From: Legionella qingyii
Lineage (GTDB): Bacteria > Pseudomonadota > Gammaproteobacteria > Legionellales > Legionellaceae
Assembly (NCBI RefSeq): GCF_003184185.1
Contig: NZ_QHJG01000065.1
Span: 883 to 9,378, forward strand
Direction: 5' to 3'
DNA length: 8,496 nucleotides
How positions within the stretch are numbered: the first letter of the stretch is position 1; the number at the start of each line of letters is the position of its first letter. The position numbers were made by a program, and so were the translations under genes. Below the pieces are notes generated by a model, which did no database searches, was not told the DNA's origin, and saw only the letters and a list, made by a program, of their open reading frames with translations. Below are positions 1 to 7,718 of this stretch, piece after piece.

Positions 1-252
1 GTGCAACTCTGCAAGTAACTATTTTAAGAGGCAGTAATTTGAATTCATTACTGACAGTTGTTTACTTCGTGAAAAATTTATTGGTCCTAAGGGACTTTTT
101 CCCCATTAGAGATGCCATACTACAAACTTGCGACTTATATGTTTCTTTCTGTCGTCGTGTAATCTATGGTTATTTGGTTTGTGTTCCGTGTGGTAGTTTA
201 ATTTAGCACGCCTATTAACCGAATTAGCCGAAACCACGCAAAATTTCAGGTA
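1..252 (-). CDS. traE: TraE-like type IV secretion protein (3' end cut by window edge)
   Basis: The first 84 residues are visible. The start is ATG at 252-250, preceded by AAGGAG with about seven bases of spacing. A short cytoplasmic N-terminus is followed by one hydrophobic span at about residues 19-42, then a periplasmic part containing DSHYLSLMTENFINERLNV. That segment matches the F TraE pattern around its SYLQQMALSFIALRLNV stretch. In F-type systems TraE is the VirB8-like inner-membrane assembly factor of the mating channel. It follows traL after ten bases in the standard traA-traL-traE order. The family is usually about 180-200 residues, so just over half is missing. Identity is strong from order and sequence together. 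Confidence 0.9.
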
Positions 253-262
253 AATCTAGAGG

Positions 263-559
263 AATTCGGTGTATGTGTGCTACTACACTGTCACCATTAA
301 CCCCATTGTTCTTGACTCAGTCAGGCGAACCCTCTACGGTTATTCGGTTATGTTCTTCGCTAAAACCTGGGAGGGGAAAGAAGTTTATTGCGTTTGACGA
401 ATTATTGGGGTTGGGCTTGTCACTCTGGTTTTAGAAAACTAATGATTACTACTCGTTGTATTTTGGGTTAGGACGCTGGTGTTCGAGTAGGTATCAATTG
501 CAGTCATAAGAGAACCCACGTAGTTACACCGAATTTTTAACTATTAAGTACAACGAGTA
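263..559 (-). CDS. traL: TraL-like conjugative transfer membrane protein
   Basis: A 98-residue protein of typical TraL length. The N-terminus has LSHIDAPKRILTLTMDELVV, like the family's short polar lead with a conserved DEL just before the first membrane span. Two hydrophobic stretches follow (about residues 27-54), then a basic stretch (YLKKGEG) and an AYWHLPSGL segment, comparable to the YWYMPT segment of F TraL. TraL is the small VirB3-like inner-membrane component of the transfer channel. The start is ATG at 559-557; its Shine-Dalgarno AAGGAGG shares its first bases with the TAA stop of the pilin gene, so translation of the two is probably coupled. Confidence 0.9.
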
Positions 560-573
560 GCAAACGAAGGAGG

Positions 574-861
574 AATTTTGTGCTTACAAAAGTTATTTTT
601 ACGTCCATATTTCCGGTGACGTCATTGTGGTTGTTTTTGGTAGCCTAAGAATGAAAATTGTCGGTAACGTCATCGATTTTATTACAGGTGGTTTTATTTG
701 TGAAAGGTTTTGTAACTTGGTGAAGGATTACTTAGGAACTGTAGTGGAAGGTTACGAAACCTATTTTCTAGTAAGCGTTTGTGTGACGAACTATTTTGTT
801 AGTAAGGGTTTTGTGGATTTGAGAAAACGTAGTTTGTACAATAAAAAAAGGAGAAGAAGTG
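574..861 (-). CDS. traA: TraA-like conjugative pilin precursor
   Basis: A 95-residue protein starting with GTG at 861-859, six bases after AAGGAG. The start is basic (KKRKK), followed by a hydrophobic signal segment ending SSSVFA at residues 24-29, a plausible signal-peptidase site. This would leave a mature pilin of about 66 residues, close to the 70 of F pilin. Two hydrophobic helices (about 51-67 and 73-95) are separated by a short basic loop (KSKNP), the usual two-helix pilin layout. No close sequence match to F TraA is claimed; the call rests on size, topology and position before traL and traE. An in-frame ATG at 912 would add 17 residues without a signal-like start, so GTG is preferred. 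Confidence 0.8.
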
Positions 862-911
862 ACAAAAGAGGAAAAATTCCAACATCTTTAGGGATTCGTG
901 TTAAAACGAGT

Positions 912-979
912 AATAAACGGTCAGTAACTAAGCGATTTAAGCGCTCTTTAATGCGAATAACTATATTCTTATAAAAGTA
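912..979 (-). pseudogene. Possible degenerate csrT/lvrC (CsrA-like) remnant
   Basis: Starting at ATG 979-977, the frame gives only seven codons (MKIFLYQ) before a stop. Two bases along, the frame from 959 reads ISVISREFSESMTGK and stops at 914-912. The core ISREFSESMTG resembles the CsrA N-terminus (LTRRxGESxxIG), sharing the R, E, S and T positions. In Legionella elements the gene order lvrA-lvrB-csrT/lvrC-tra is known, so this is the expected place for csrT. The match is short and could be chance. If real, the gene has lost its start-frame continuity and about three quarters of its length. Confidence 0.35.
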
Positions 980-982
980 TTG

Positions 983-1426
983 AATAAGGGAGAATGAATG
1001 GTTTATTGAACCAAAGTCAAAAAAATCATTGAGAACTTTAACATATATAGGAAGAACCAAGACGAGAAAACCGTCTAGACTCTCCAAGAAAACAAAAAAT
1101 TAATATACATGGAACGATTGTCATCCACGATGTACTCAAGACATTGTAAAAGATTTGAGTTGTCCGCTACCGCCTTTACTTCCTTGTCTTACTACCGGAC
1201 TATTTTCTATTAGTTAACAAGGATTTTAAGGGAAAAATGGATAAAATGTATGATTCAGGACGGTAAGAACAGCTTATCGACTACGAAGGCACCCTAATAG
1301 AGGGAGTATCTATCACGCCGACATTTATTAAAATTAAAATTTCTATTCGGTAAGACAATTTAATTAATGGAGTTCTAGACTATCGAAACGAAGTGCTTGA
1401 AGCAAAAGCTGAAGACTTGAGAAGTA
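983..1426 (-). CDS. lvrB: LvrB-like Legionella vir-region protein
   Basis: A 147-residue basic, mostly helical protein with no signal peptide or membrane span. Notable segments are VINLTEWLIFKIKIIYSRTIYEG (in parts, residues 20-42), ASAIRQEWQDLVCKIGKKGI and a C-terminal KLKPSYLVSKRE. I cannot name a domain from the sequence. The LvrB assignment comes from size and place: directly after the lvrA-like gene, before the transfer operon. Its ATG (1426-1424) lies inside the upstream gene, overlapping it by 35 bases in another frame and without a clear Shine-Dalgarno, so it probably depends on translation of lvrA. Its biochemical role is unknown. Confidence 0.65.
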
Positions 1427-2531
1427 ATTTAACGACCTAACGTAGTACAGATAACCGCTACAGTAAACTCAAAAACAGAACCAAAGCTCATTGTGATCTA
1501 AACATAACCTGTAGATTCATTGTGAGGGAAACGACAAAGTATTGAACAAATGAAACCCAATTGGGTCTTAAAGCAGAATCGTTAAGTCTAACTATTTTAC
1601 GAAGCAGATTTATTTGAAGTAGAAGGGTTGCGCGAAGAAATTCGGTTGGACTCCCTAGTCCGGTAACCCGTTGTTTGTCTAAGTTGGCGACTGCATCCAG
1701 AAAAAGGACGAAAACAAAAAGATTTCGTAGGTTCTAGAGCGCGTAGTCTCCCAGAAGATTTGAAAATTGATAGGAACATTTTTAAAGACTTCTAGAGAAA
1801 AATAATTGACCGAATAACCATTTGAGTTGGGTAAATAGGGTCTTCTGTGGTTTTCGTAGTTTTGCACACAAATAAACACATCCATTAAAGACATTCATTA
1901 GAACCATACATAAGAAACATATAACGACTCACGTTAAACGAGGATACCAACCTCGTTAAACGAGAAGACCATCTAGTGAAAACATTAGTAGCATTCACGT
2001 TAAGAGTGAATAGCTATCCACGTTTAGCAGGGATAGCTAGTCTAGTAAAACGTGGTAGCTACTTCATAAAAGCTTTCTGAACAGAAGTAATTGTAAACCG
2101 AAAAAACGCCTTATTAGGAAATTGGTTCGTGTTTGAAGTAAACCTACTTTATTTTTTTTAGAACAAAATAGTTTACTTATGGAACCCAAGCCTAAAGCTA
2201 CATATCTCTATTTGAAATTTAAAAGATTATGAAGTTATCGGAAAACTTATGCGGAAAATAATTTTTATAAATTATTTCTTCTAAGATTAACAAGACTACA
2301 TACGGTAACGTTATTTCAAAGTTAAACACTTGATAATAGTGGTACAGAAACTCGTTGGAGTAACATCGAAACTCGAACCCTAAAAACAAGTTCGAACTAT
2401 AACACGGTTATAAGTTTATTTAAATCATTTCGGCGGCGTGTTCGTAGAAAAAGCGTTCGCAATTCAACGGTGAACGCATAATTGTTATCAGCAAGTGAGA
2501 GACCTACTCCTTATGTCGAACAAGCTCCGTA
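1392..2531 (-). CDS. lvrA: LvrA-like protein with replication-protein-type winged helix and C-terminal domain
   Basis: A 379-residue protein from ATG 2531-2529, seven bases after GGAG. Residues about 30-43 (DACAAALLNLFEYWH) and 90-125 (FNKRRIQKAIEVLENLKFIS, then a YSFDKTRFFLF strand) look like the winged-helix region of phage and plasmid replication proteins. Residues 150-215 are a polar linker. The C-terminal part has FxVFWDKWVEF at about 228-236 and PDPSGWLKEARWEDE at 291-305, close to the PxxWLxxxRWEDE ending seen in many phage replisome-loading (DnaT-like) proteins. The gene diverges from the repressor and leads lvrB and the tra genes, matching the Legionella lvrA position. Function is inferred: DNA binding, perhaps replication or activation of the excised element. 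Confidence 0.72.
1932..2039. repeat. Cluster of short repeats inside the lvrA linker
   Basis: The 11-mer GCAATTTGCTC occurs at 1932-1942 and 1954-1964, exactly 22 bases apart. Between them TTGCTCC (1937-1943) and GGAGCAA (1951-1957) form a 7-bp inverted repeat. A second inverted repeat, ATCGATAGG (2011-2019) and CCTATCGAT (2031-2039), has 9 perfect bp and an 11-base loop. They lie in the polar linker of the protein, where coding constraint is weak. They could be protein-binding sites, structure in the mRNA, or simple replication-slippage products. Confidence 0.55.
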
Positions 2532-2569
2532 ATGCGAAGAGGCACGCAGTACTATACATAACTTCGTTA

Positions 2570-2596
2570 TAATATGGACAATATGCATATACATTT
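2570..2596 (-). promoter_or_regulatory. Candidate lvrA promoter with palindromic spacer
   Basis: In lvrA sense, a perfect TATAAT -10 (2575-2570) lies about 40 bases before the start codon. A TTTACA -35 (2596-2591) sits 15 bases upstream of it, a short spacer. The spacer contains the perfect 10-bp palindrome TATACGTATA (2581-2590), well placed for a regulator that blocks or untwists the promoter. Confidence 0.55.
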
Positions 2597-2603
2597 ATTA
2601 AAA

Positions 2604-2623
2604 TATGGTTTTATACCATATTA
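2604..2623 (+). promoter_or_regulatory. Operator palindrome overlapping repressor promoter
   Basis: ATACCA (2604-2609) and TGGTAT (2615-2620) form a 6-bp inverted repeat around a 5-base centre. The right arm merges into TGGTATAAT (2615-2623), an extended -10 for the repressor gene, with no good -35. A protein bound here would cover the repressor's own promoter and lie just upstream of the lvrA -35, which suits autoregulation of a divergent switch. Confidence 0.55.
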
Positions 2624-2649
2624 AAAGTATTCCCAGATAACCCAAAAAA

Positions 2650-3315
2650 TACCTTGTTTTATAACTTCTAGTTGCTTATTTATAGCCTGCAGCGTAATTT
2701 TGCCGATCTTCGAACCGACCTTAGAGAGCGTTTCTAAATCTCGTTTTTATACCATAATCATACGTATGGGATGTTAGAACCCTCGATCCATCTTTAGGAA
2801 ATTGTCTTTTTCGTCGAAGATTCGAACATCTTTAGAAAGTATCATGACCCCATTCAACAAGTTGTGTCACCGAAGAATTACCAAGTCCTTTTTCAGGTTC
2901 GGAACAACGGAGACTTAAACAAGGAAAAGGTTGAGACCTATTTCTGTAACGGGGAAATAAATGGGTTCTTTTGCGATAAGTCTTTCTTTATCTCAAAAAA
3001 TTTAGTTTGTTGGGCTTGCGATATCATTAGTACCAAAGACTGCTGTGATACCTTGGTTGAATAAGATTTCCACTAAAACATCCTCCATAAGTCATATACC
3101 TATGAAGTCTTTATGTTTTTACATAACCTTTACTAACATAACACCTTTAATCGCTCCCATAAATAAAAGCAGCGAATCATGTTTCTTTTTTACCGATACG
3201 TAATCATACAAACTTACGAGTCTGTCATTAACTTCTAGGACAATAGAAGAGTTTTTTTTAGAATCGTCATTGAGGACAATAAACCGTAGCCACCTTTAAA
3301 TTTTTTGGCCTAATT
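2650..3315 (+). CDS. lvrR: XRE-family repressor with degenerate S24/LexA-like C-terminal domain
   Basis: A 221-residue regulator. Residues about 11-65 form a Cro/CI-type helix-turn-helix (IGRRIKTARSLAGISRKDLEQ, in parts, then YGISMHTLQSWELGRNP). Residues about 105-215 resemble the S24 peptidase domain of CI/LexA repressors, with VSDDTMEPTYSKGDFVGG at 129-146 and YFRRLV at 172-177. The catalytic serine of the usual DSMEP motif is replaced by Thr133 and the expected lysine position by Arg174, so self-cleavage is unlikely as seen. Position, divergent from lvrA, matches the lvr-cluster repressor (LvrR/PrpA-like) of Legionella elements. The ATG has a weak Shine-Dalgarno, possibly to keep levels low. 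Confidence 0.85.
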
Positions 3316-3329
3316 GCATCCTTAATGAA

Positions 3330-3659
3330 TACAGGAGATTTGTTTCATGATAGCTAAAATAAGAACTAGTTTAGCGTCTATGATTGTACTAGGCACGCTT
3401 TTTTTACAAACCTCTTATACGTTAAATGATAGTACTTTTTCATTATCGAAATCAAACACTACTAGTTGATAAATAGTTCGGTTGATTCCGACCATTCCGT
3501 AAGTAATTATTGATGTAACTTCTATAAGGTATAGGTCCACGTTTTGGAATGAATGAGTATAGACCACTGAACGACCTTCTATCACTTACCAATTGAGTGG
3601 ATCAATCTGAATGCCGTAGTCTTGAGGGACTTGGCTTTTTCTTTGCAGGTTTTTTTATC
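3330..3659 (+). CDS. TfoX N-terminal-domain protein
   Basis: A 109-residue protein made almost wholly of a TfoX/Sxy N-terminal domain. Characteristic segments are ARAKKMFGEY-like IRAKKMFGEYAIYY at 21-34, ALVCDDQLFIKPT at 40-52, and a basic tail EPKKKRPKK. The C-terminal TfoX domain found in full Sxy/TfoX competence regulators is absent, as in many stand-alone members. It starts 14 bases after the repressor stop, seven bases after AGGA, so the two are likely one transcript. The biochemical role of single-domain members is not established. A link to DNA uptake or transfer control is only suggested by the family name and location. Confidence 0.88.
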
Positions 3660-3680
3660 GTACACATTATGTATTAAAAG

Positions 3681-3698
3681 AATTCATATTATTGAATT
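3681..3698. promoter_or_regulatory. Inverted repeat with TATAAT before the glutathione transferase gene
   Basis: TTAAGT (3681-3686) and ACTTAA (3693-3698) are a perfect 6-bp inverted repeat around ATAATA. A TATAAT lies at 3686-3691, about 40 bases before the next start codon, so the site could be an internal promoter with an overlapping operator. No convincing -35 is seen. Confidence 0.35.
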
Positions 3699-3729
3699 AA
3701 TTAAATGTGGATAAACTTCCTGAATGTAT

Positions 3730-4416
3730 TACTACCTAGACATAATGACCGGGTGGGGTTTGCCGGTATTTTAATGTTATAAAAAACTCCTTAGGCCAGA
3801 GGGTATGTTCGATTATGGGTATTTATAAAAACTCCCTCTTGTTAAAAGGCTTCTCAAGAATGCCTATAGGGGGTTATTAGCTTAAGGACGGTATCAACTA
3901 GTATTGGGATTTCTGTCGTCATTAGGATATAGTTAGAAACTTAGTCCACGATAAAATGACATAAATCGTCTTTTTTGTCCAGTAAAAAACAGATTTTTAC
4001 AAGTACTAGCAATACTTTAAAACGTTACCGAAAAAACCGTTCAACCACCTGATCCAGGATACCGTCCCGTTTTAGTAGTGAAATCAGTCGTACGGTTCTT
4101 AGATTGAATACGTCACCTAGCAATACAGTCTCTTTGACGGTCTAATATACCACAAGAATTATTCGTAAATCGATTAGCTCTCAAATATCGTTTACTTATG
4201 AGTTAACGACTATACCGTACAATAGGTACCTATCAAAGAATACTTTTTGTTGTTGTTTTAAATCTACTAAAAGGACTAAATTTTTCTACCAAAAATGTAT
4301 ATTTTTTTGCAGGACGTCAAGTTGCACGGATACTACGTCGATTCCTATATGTTCAACTAGTTCAAAATAGCCTCCTCAGCTTTGCTTAAAATAAATTAGT
4401 TCCGTTTGTTCGTATC
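3730..4416 (+). CDS. yfcG: YfcG-like glutathione transferase / disulfide-bond reductase
   Basis: A 228-residue cytosolic GST-fold protein. It opens MMDLYYWPTPNGHK, nearly identical to the E. coli YfcG start and placing the glutathione-contacting Thr9 and Asn11 at the same numbers, which supports the first of two adjacent ATGs; GAAGG lies nine bases upstream. Further matches to YfcG are SPNNRIPAIVDH, SIFESGAILLYLAEKTG, LQWLFWQVGGLGPMAGQNHHF and SIADMACYPW. YfcG reduces small-molecule disulfides with glutathione and is linked to peroxide defence. Here it follows the tfoX-like gene by 70 bases and looks like stress-resistance cargo of the element. The frame is intact and of full family length. 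Confidence 0.93.
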
Positions 4417-4519
4417 ATTTCCATTGGAAGTGATAAATTGGTGAAAAAATTTCACTGTATCTTTTTATGTTTACTTTTAAAACTATTTAATGTAATCGTT
4501 TGGTTACGTTCGAAGGAAT
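4417..4519. terminator. Convergent intergenic region with weak hairpin
   Basis: Two genes meet tail to tail across 103 bases. CACTTT (4441-4446) and AAAGTG (4450-4455) form a small inverted repeat, and AAGGTAACCTT (4420-4430 or nearby) is a second short one. Neither is GC-rich or followed by a good T-run, so a bidirectional terminator is only a guess. Confidence 0.25.
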
Positions 4520-5269
4520 AATATAATTTCATAACAAATTCCATAGCTGTCACGGTATGCTTGCCAAGTATAACATTGAAAATAGCTCTTTGAGAACATT
4601 TATTAAATGTAATTGATATAATTGATATATTCATTTATAAGATAGCGGGAAGTCCTTTTATCCATTAAACAATCTTTGGTGAAATACGAATTGGGTGAAT
4701 ACTAAGCAGCGTCTATATCCTAGAACAAGTATTAGATAATGGGTATAGACGCGTAAACATTGTTACTCACCGTAATACACCTAGCCAAAAAGAAGCCATC
4801 CCCTAAAAACGAATTACAGGGTTCTATGACGTACATAACGTAATCATTCGACTCAAACCCGAAATATTTTTAACAAAAGACACAGTAAAAAACTATTAAA
4901 AAAATTGAATAAAACAAGAAATGATTTTTTTAGCGGTCATTTACATGTCTTTTCCGGTCGTGGTGCTTTAGGGTACTAAGATGATAATAATAGTTAAAGA
5001 GAAGAATGTATATATCTAAGACTAAATAGCCCCAGAAATTAATCCTAATTGTAGCTTAACGATCGGCATGGAAACGTAAGTTAATTTTTATTAGACAGTA
5101 AATTAAGTCGAACTTGTAGATGGCGATTTTCAAGCGGGAGTATTATTATTTTGAATAATTAAAGTCACAGTATAGGAAAGTAAACTTTATCTAAAAAACA
5201 AAACTTAAGATACAATTTAGGTATAAAAAGTCGACGTAGATAGTGGTTTCGGAGTAGTCTACATGAGTG
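4520..5269 (-). CDS. Unrecognised protein with PD-(D/E)xK nuclease motif
   Basis: A 249-residue protein I cannot place in a named family. It starts with GTG (5269-5267), five bases after AAGGAG; the neighbouring ATG runs straight into a stop. Residues 46-66 contain EGELLAVDVQAEL then FLIECKG, giving Glu46, Asp51, Glu64 and Lys66 in the E-D-ExK arrangement of Mrr-like and other restriction-endonuclease-fold enzymes. The following part (residues 85-230) alternates helices and strands (IHIMPLIVTNAQIWVIDYE) with no membrane span. It sits 88 bases downstream of the integrase in the same direction. A DNA-cleaving or defence role is plausible but not shown; a REase-fold DNA-binding protein is the alternative. 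Confidence 0.72.
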
Positions 5270-5357
5270 TAAGAGAGGAATTGTTTGAGAAAAATATTTA
5301 CTATTAACTTAATAAAAATGTAAATTTACGTTGGTCCAGACAAACTTGAAGTATTTT

Positions 5358-6590
5358 AATTAATTATGAAACTACGTAGGTTAGATAAAAAAAATGACGC
5401 AATTAAAATATGAGTCCTCGGTTTACGCGCATAGCATTTCAGTAAAATTATAGCCTTACGGGGTAATTGAGCGCTTGACATAAATTCAGCTGTGGACAGT
5501 ATTGATTGGATGAACGTTTTACTACTGCATTTAGTACGGTAGATTTGGCTCATTAAACTCGAAAAAGATTTTCACTCCGGGTTCTAGAAAAGTGCACTAA
5601 CTTGCCGACTAATAAAAATGAATTTTTTTGGTCTGGTAAAAATTACCGTGAAAAAAGTATATCGACAAAATGATGTGCCATACGAAGTAGTAAATTTCCC
5701 TATTTTGCACTCGATAATAAAAAACATTAAAGTGGTAGGTTTTCTTAACTAGAAAGTCATTCTAAATGGTAAAGGGTTCAATTTAATTTTTCGAGAGGGG
5801 AAGCGTTCGGACATAATTAACTTTATTCATGGTATCCGTAATTTATTAGTTTTATGAGGGGTAAGGGTTTAAGTCCTATGTCTCCTATGGGTGCTTGACA
5901 CGCGGTAAATAAACGTAAGTAAGCTAGAACGAAATTGAATAAAAGAGAGAGGTTTTCTCGGACAGCGTTCGCTCTAAGGAGTAGTTGGCTTTCCATAGAT
6001 TGGAAACCTCTCGCTAGTTAAAATTTAACGAAATTTAAAGAATTTCATAAAAGGAAATCTTTTGGGGTTAGGTGACGAAACCAATATTGTCGAAATTCTC
6101 ACCATTATAATGCTAATTATCATCGAACTCGTCACGGACGTAACTGTGCGAAGTGGGCGGTAACAAGGTTTTCACGCCCTCAATAAAGACAATTTCCAAA
6201 CCTCATGTACCATAATTTTGTTGCCAAATTTCGACGTTCGCAAAGGAGTGGAGAAAATACTACTCGATCTTGGGTTCCGAATATTAGTGAAAGTTACTTA
6301 AGAAAATCACAAGATCCAAATAATCGTGGAAAAAAATGAAGACCAAATTATGGAAATACTATTAACAAATTATGAAGTTAACGAAAAAGAGCTCGAACAC
6401 GTCGTCTTTATTGGGGACGAAAAGGTTCTAATTGTGCCGGAGGCGCACGTATGACTGTGTTTATTTGGTATGAAGGACAGCCTACCTGGGCATTATATTT
6501 TGGAAAATTTAAATACAGAGCTTGTAGTATCCGAAAAAAAAGTAATCCTTAATTTCAAAAATAATCCCTTAATGACTAAGAACGATAGTA
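5358..6590 (-). CDS. int: P4-type tyrosine integrase
   Basis: A 410-residue site-specific recombinase expected to excise and insert the element at tRNA-Pro. The N-terminus (FILRVHPTGSMVYLCQYARGG, in parts, then VNLGKAGVISAAQAREKA) is an arm-binding domain of the DUF4102/P4 integrase type. Residues 90-180 are the core-binding helices. The catalytic set is complete: Arg263 (TGLRRGEL), Lys290 (EITKNNSSRF), His352 and Arg355 (WHDLRHHFASRL), His378 (GHSD) and Tyr387 (LRYAH). Three consecutive ATGs occur at 6596, 6593 and 6590; the third has the best spacing from AGGAG. It overlaps the end of the upstream nuclease gene by about 20 bases, implying translational coupling. Confidence 0.95.
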
Positions 6591-7674
6591 GTAGTAGAGG
6601 ATTTAGAAATAATGAAACACATATCCGTGAGTTGAGACTAAGATAAAGAAGACATCATCCATTTTGTAATAATTCAAAAAGTCAATCACGAAACGAATCG
6701 AGTATGAGACGTTAAGGGTAACCTGATGACTGTGCGGAATTACTTATAAGTCGTTATTGAAATAGGAAGAAAAGTGTTTCATTATTTGGTTAACAACCCG
6801 GCAGAAGCCGGTAAAAATTAACGAGTAGTTGTCGTCTATTTATTTTTAAATTAACTGGACACAGAAATCCTAATTCGAGAGGAGCGAACTCAAGTTGCTG
6901 GTGCATTTGTACTTCAAACCACAATATGTAATTATTTAGTTAAAGCTTTGCAAAGGGACTTTGATATTATCCTACGGACCAGGGTATGTTTCGTTTCGGG
7001 ACGGGATTAAGGTATTCTTTAAGAAAATGCACTCATTCATCGGGTAGTACCTATAGGAAAAGTACTCGAAGGAGAGGATGTCTGTTTTTTACTTTGAATA
7101 TACCTAGAAATTAGTAAAGAACTCGGTTTACGCTTACTACACGACCTTCGAACAGAAATTTTAATCAACAGAATACAAGATCAAAGCGAACGGACGACAT
7201 TTCTAGTGAAAAATAAACAAAAACTTCAAGTGCTATTCTGGTAAGTAAAAGTTATCAAAAAACCCGTATGGTCACAAAATGCAAACGAACGAGTCGGCTT
7301 TTTCGGACTTAATTATGTTATACTACACAGGTTCAATTAACCAGTCCGTCACGGACTGATTTAAGTGGTAAACCTATTAATTCACGTTTTTCTGCGTATA
7401 TGAAGTCTAAACAAAATCTTTTAGGGAGACATAATCCCTTTCGAGACGCATTTAGCAATCTATTTTAAAGTTTATCGAATAGAGGGGTAACCCGAAAGAA
7501 AACAAGAACTTATTACTCAAAGGGTTATAGGGTTATTTTAAATTAATTAAGTACTAAATGATGATATCGACGTGCTTAGACCCGAAAAAAATTGGAAAGA
7601 AAATAAAGTCAATTATTCAAAACTATACTACATAGATCTACTTCAACACTACGTAATTATTAGAACAAGCTGTA
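6571..7674 (-). CDS. DUF1016 (YhcG-like) PD-(D/E)xK nuclease family protein
   Basis: A 367-residue protein with the two-part YhcG architecture. An N-terminal helical DUF1016 domain (about 15-165) includes FYWDIGKLI, WGDKLFEILSNDLRRAFP and GFSKTNLKYMRLFAL. A C-terminal nuclease-like domain (about 190-335) has GTRHPIIVSGKRFEIDLLMY and VYVVVELKRGELNPKD, giving Glu244, Asp246, Glu261 and Lys263 of the PD-(D/E)xK site, then TGQLNFYLSAVD. All expected residues are present. The family's cellular task is not firmly established; recombination, defence and mobile-element roles have been proposed. ATG 7674-7672 with GGGA upstream is preferred; in-frame ATGs at 7686 and 7731 exist. It overlaps the integrase start, so the two are probably one transcript. 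The tail is acidic (GDDDDSKNQ). Confidence 0.9.
7339..7361. repeat. Palindrome copy A, inside the DUF1016 gene
   Basis: GTCAGGCA (7342-7349) and TGCCTGAC (7351-7358) are perfect 8-bp arms around one base, flanked by TTG and TAA that extend the symmetry. In the gene it encodes about residues 105-112 (SQALPDQ), in the loop between the first helical blocks of the DUF1016 domain. A near-identical copy lies upstream of the gene. Confidence 0.8.
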
Positions 7675-7695
7675 AACCATAGGGTAACTGACATA

Positions 7696-7718
7696 AACCA
7701 GTCCGTGACGGACAGGTT
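7696..7718. repeat. Palindrome copy B, at the DUF1016 promoter
   Basis: TTGG (7696-7699), CAGGCA (7701-7706), TGCCTG (7708-7713) and CCAA (7715-7718) form an inverted repeat broken by one T-T pair. Seventeen or more bases match copy A 350 bases away. It abuts the TATAAT of the DUF1016 promoter and would cover the transcription start, so it could be an operator. Confidence 0.8.

Noticed and set aside
861..912. Longer pilin starting at the in-frame ATG at 912
   Set aside because: It would put 17 polar residues before the signal segment and ignore the well-placed AAGGAG before GTG 861.
627..974. 115-codon open frame on the literal left-to-right strand
   Set aside because: It overlaps the pilin and lvrB spacer in the complement reading. 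It is full of K/R/S/V runs, has no recognisable domain and depends on the wrong strand polarity.
2864..3064. 66-codon literal frame with several cysteines
   Set aside because: It is a shadow of the repressor gene, read from the uncomplemented bases; no Shine-Dalgarno or family pattern.
5279..5353. 24-residue open frame between the integrase and the PD-(D/E)xK gene, right to left
   Set aside because: It has an ATG but no good Shine-Dalgarno and no recognisable content; it may be chance in AT-rich spacer.
5356..5553. 65-codon literal frame on the reverse strand
   Set aside because: It covers the C-terminal end of the integrase, whose HDLRH and LRYAH motifs appear only in the corrected reading.
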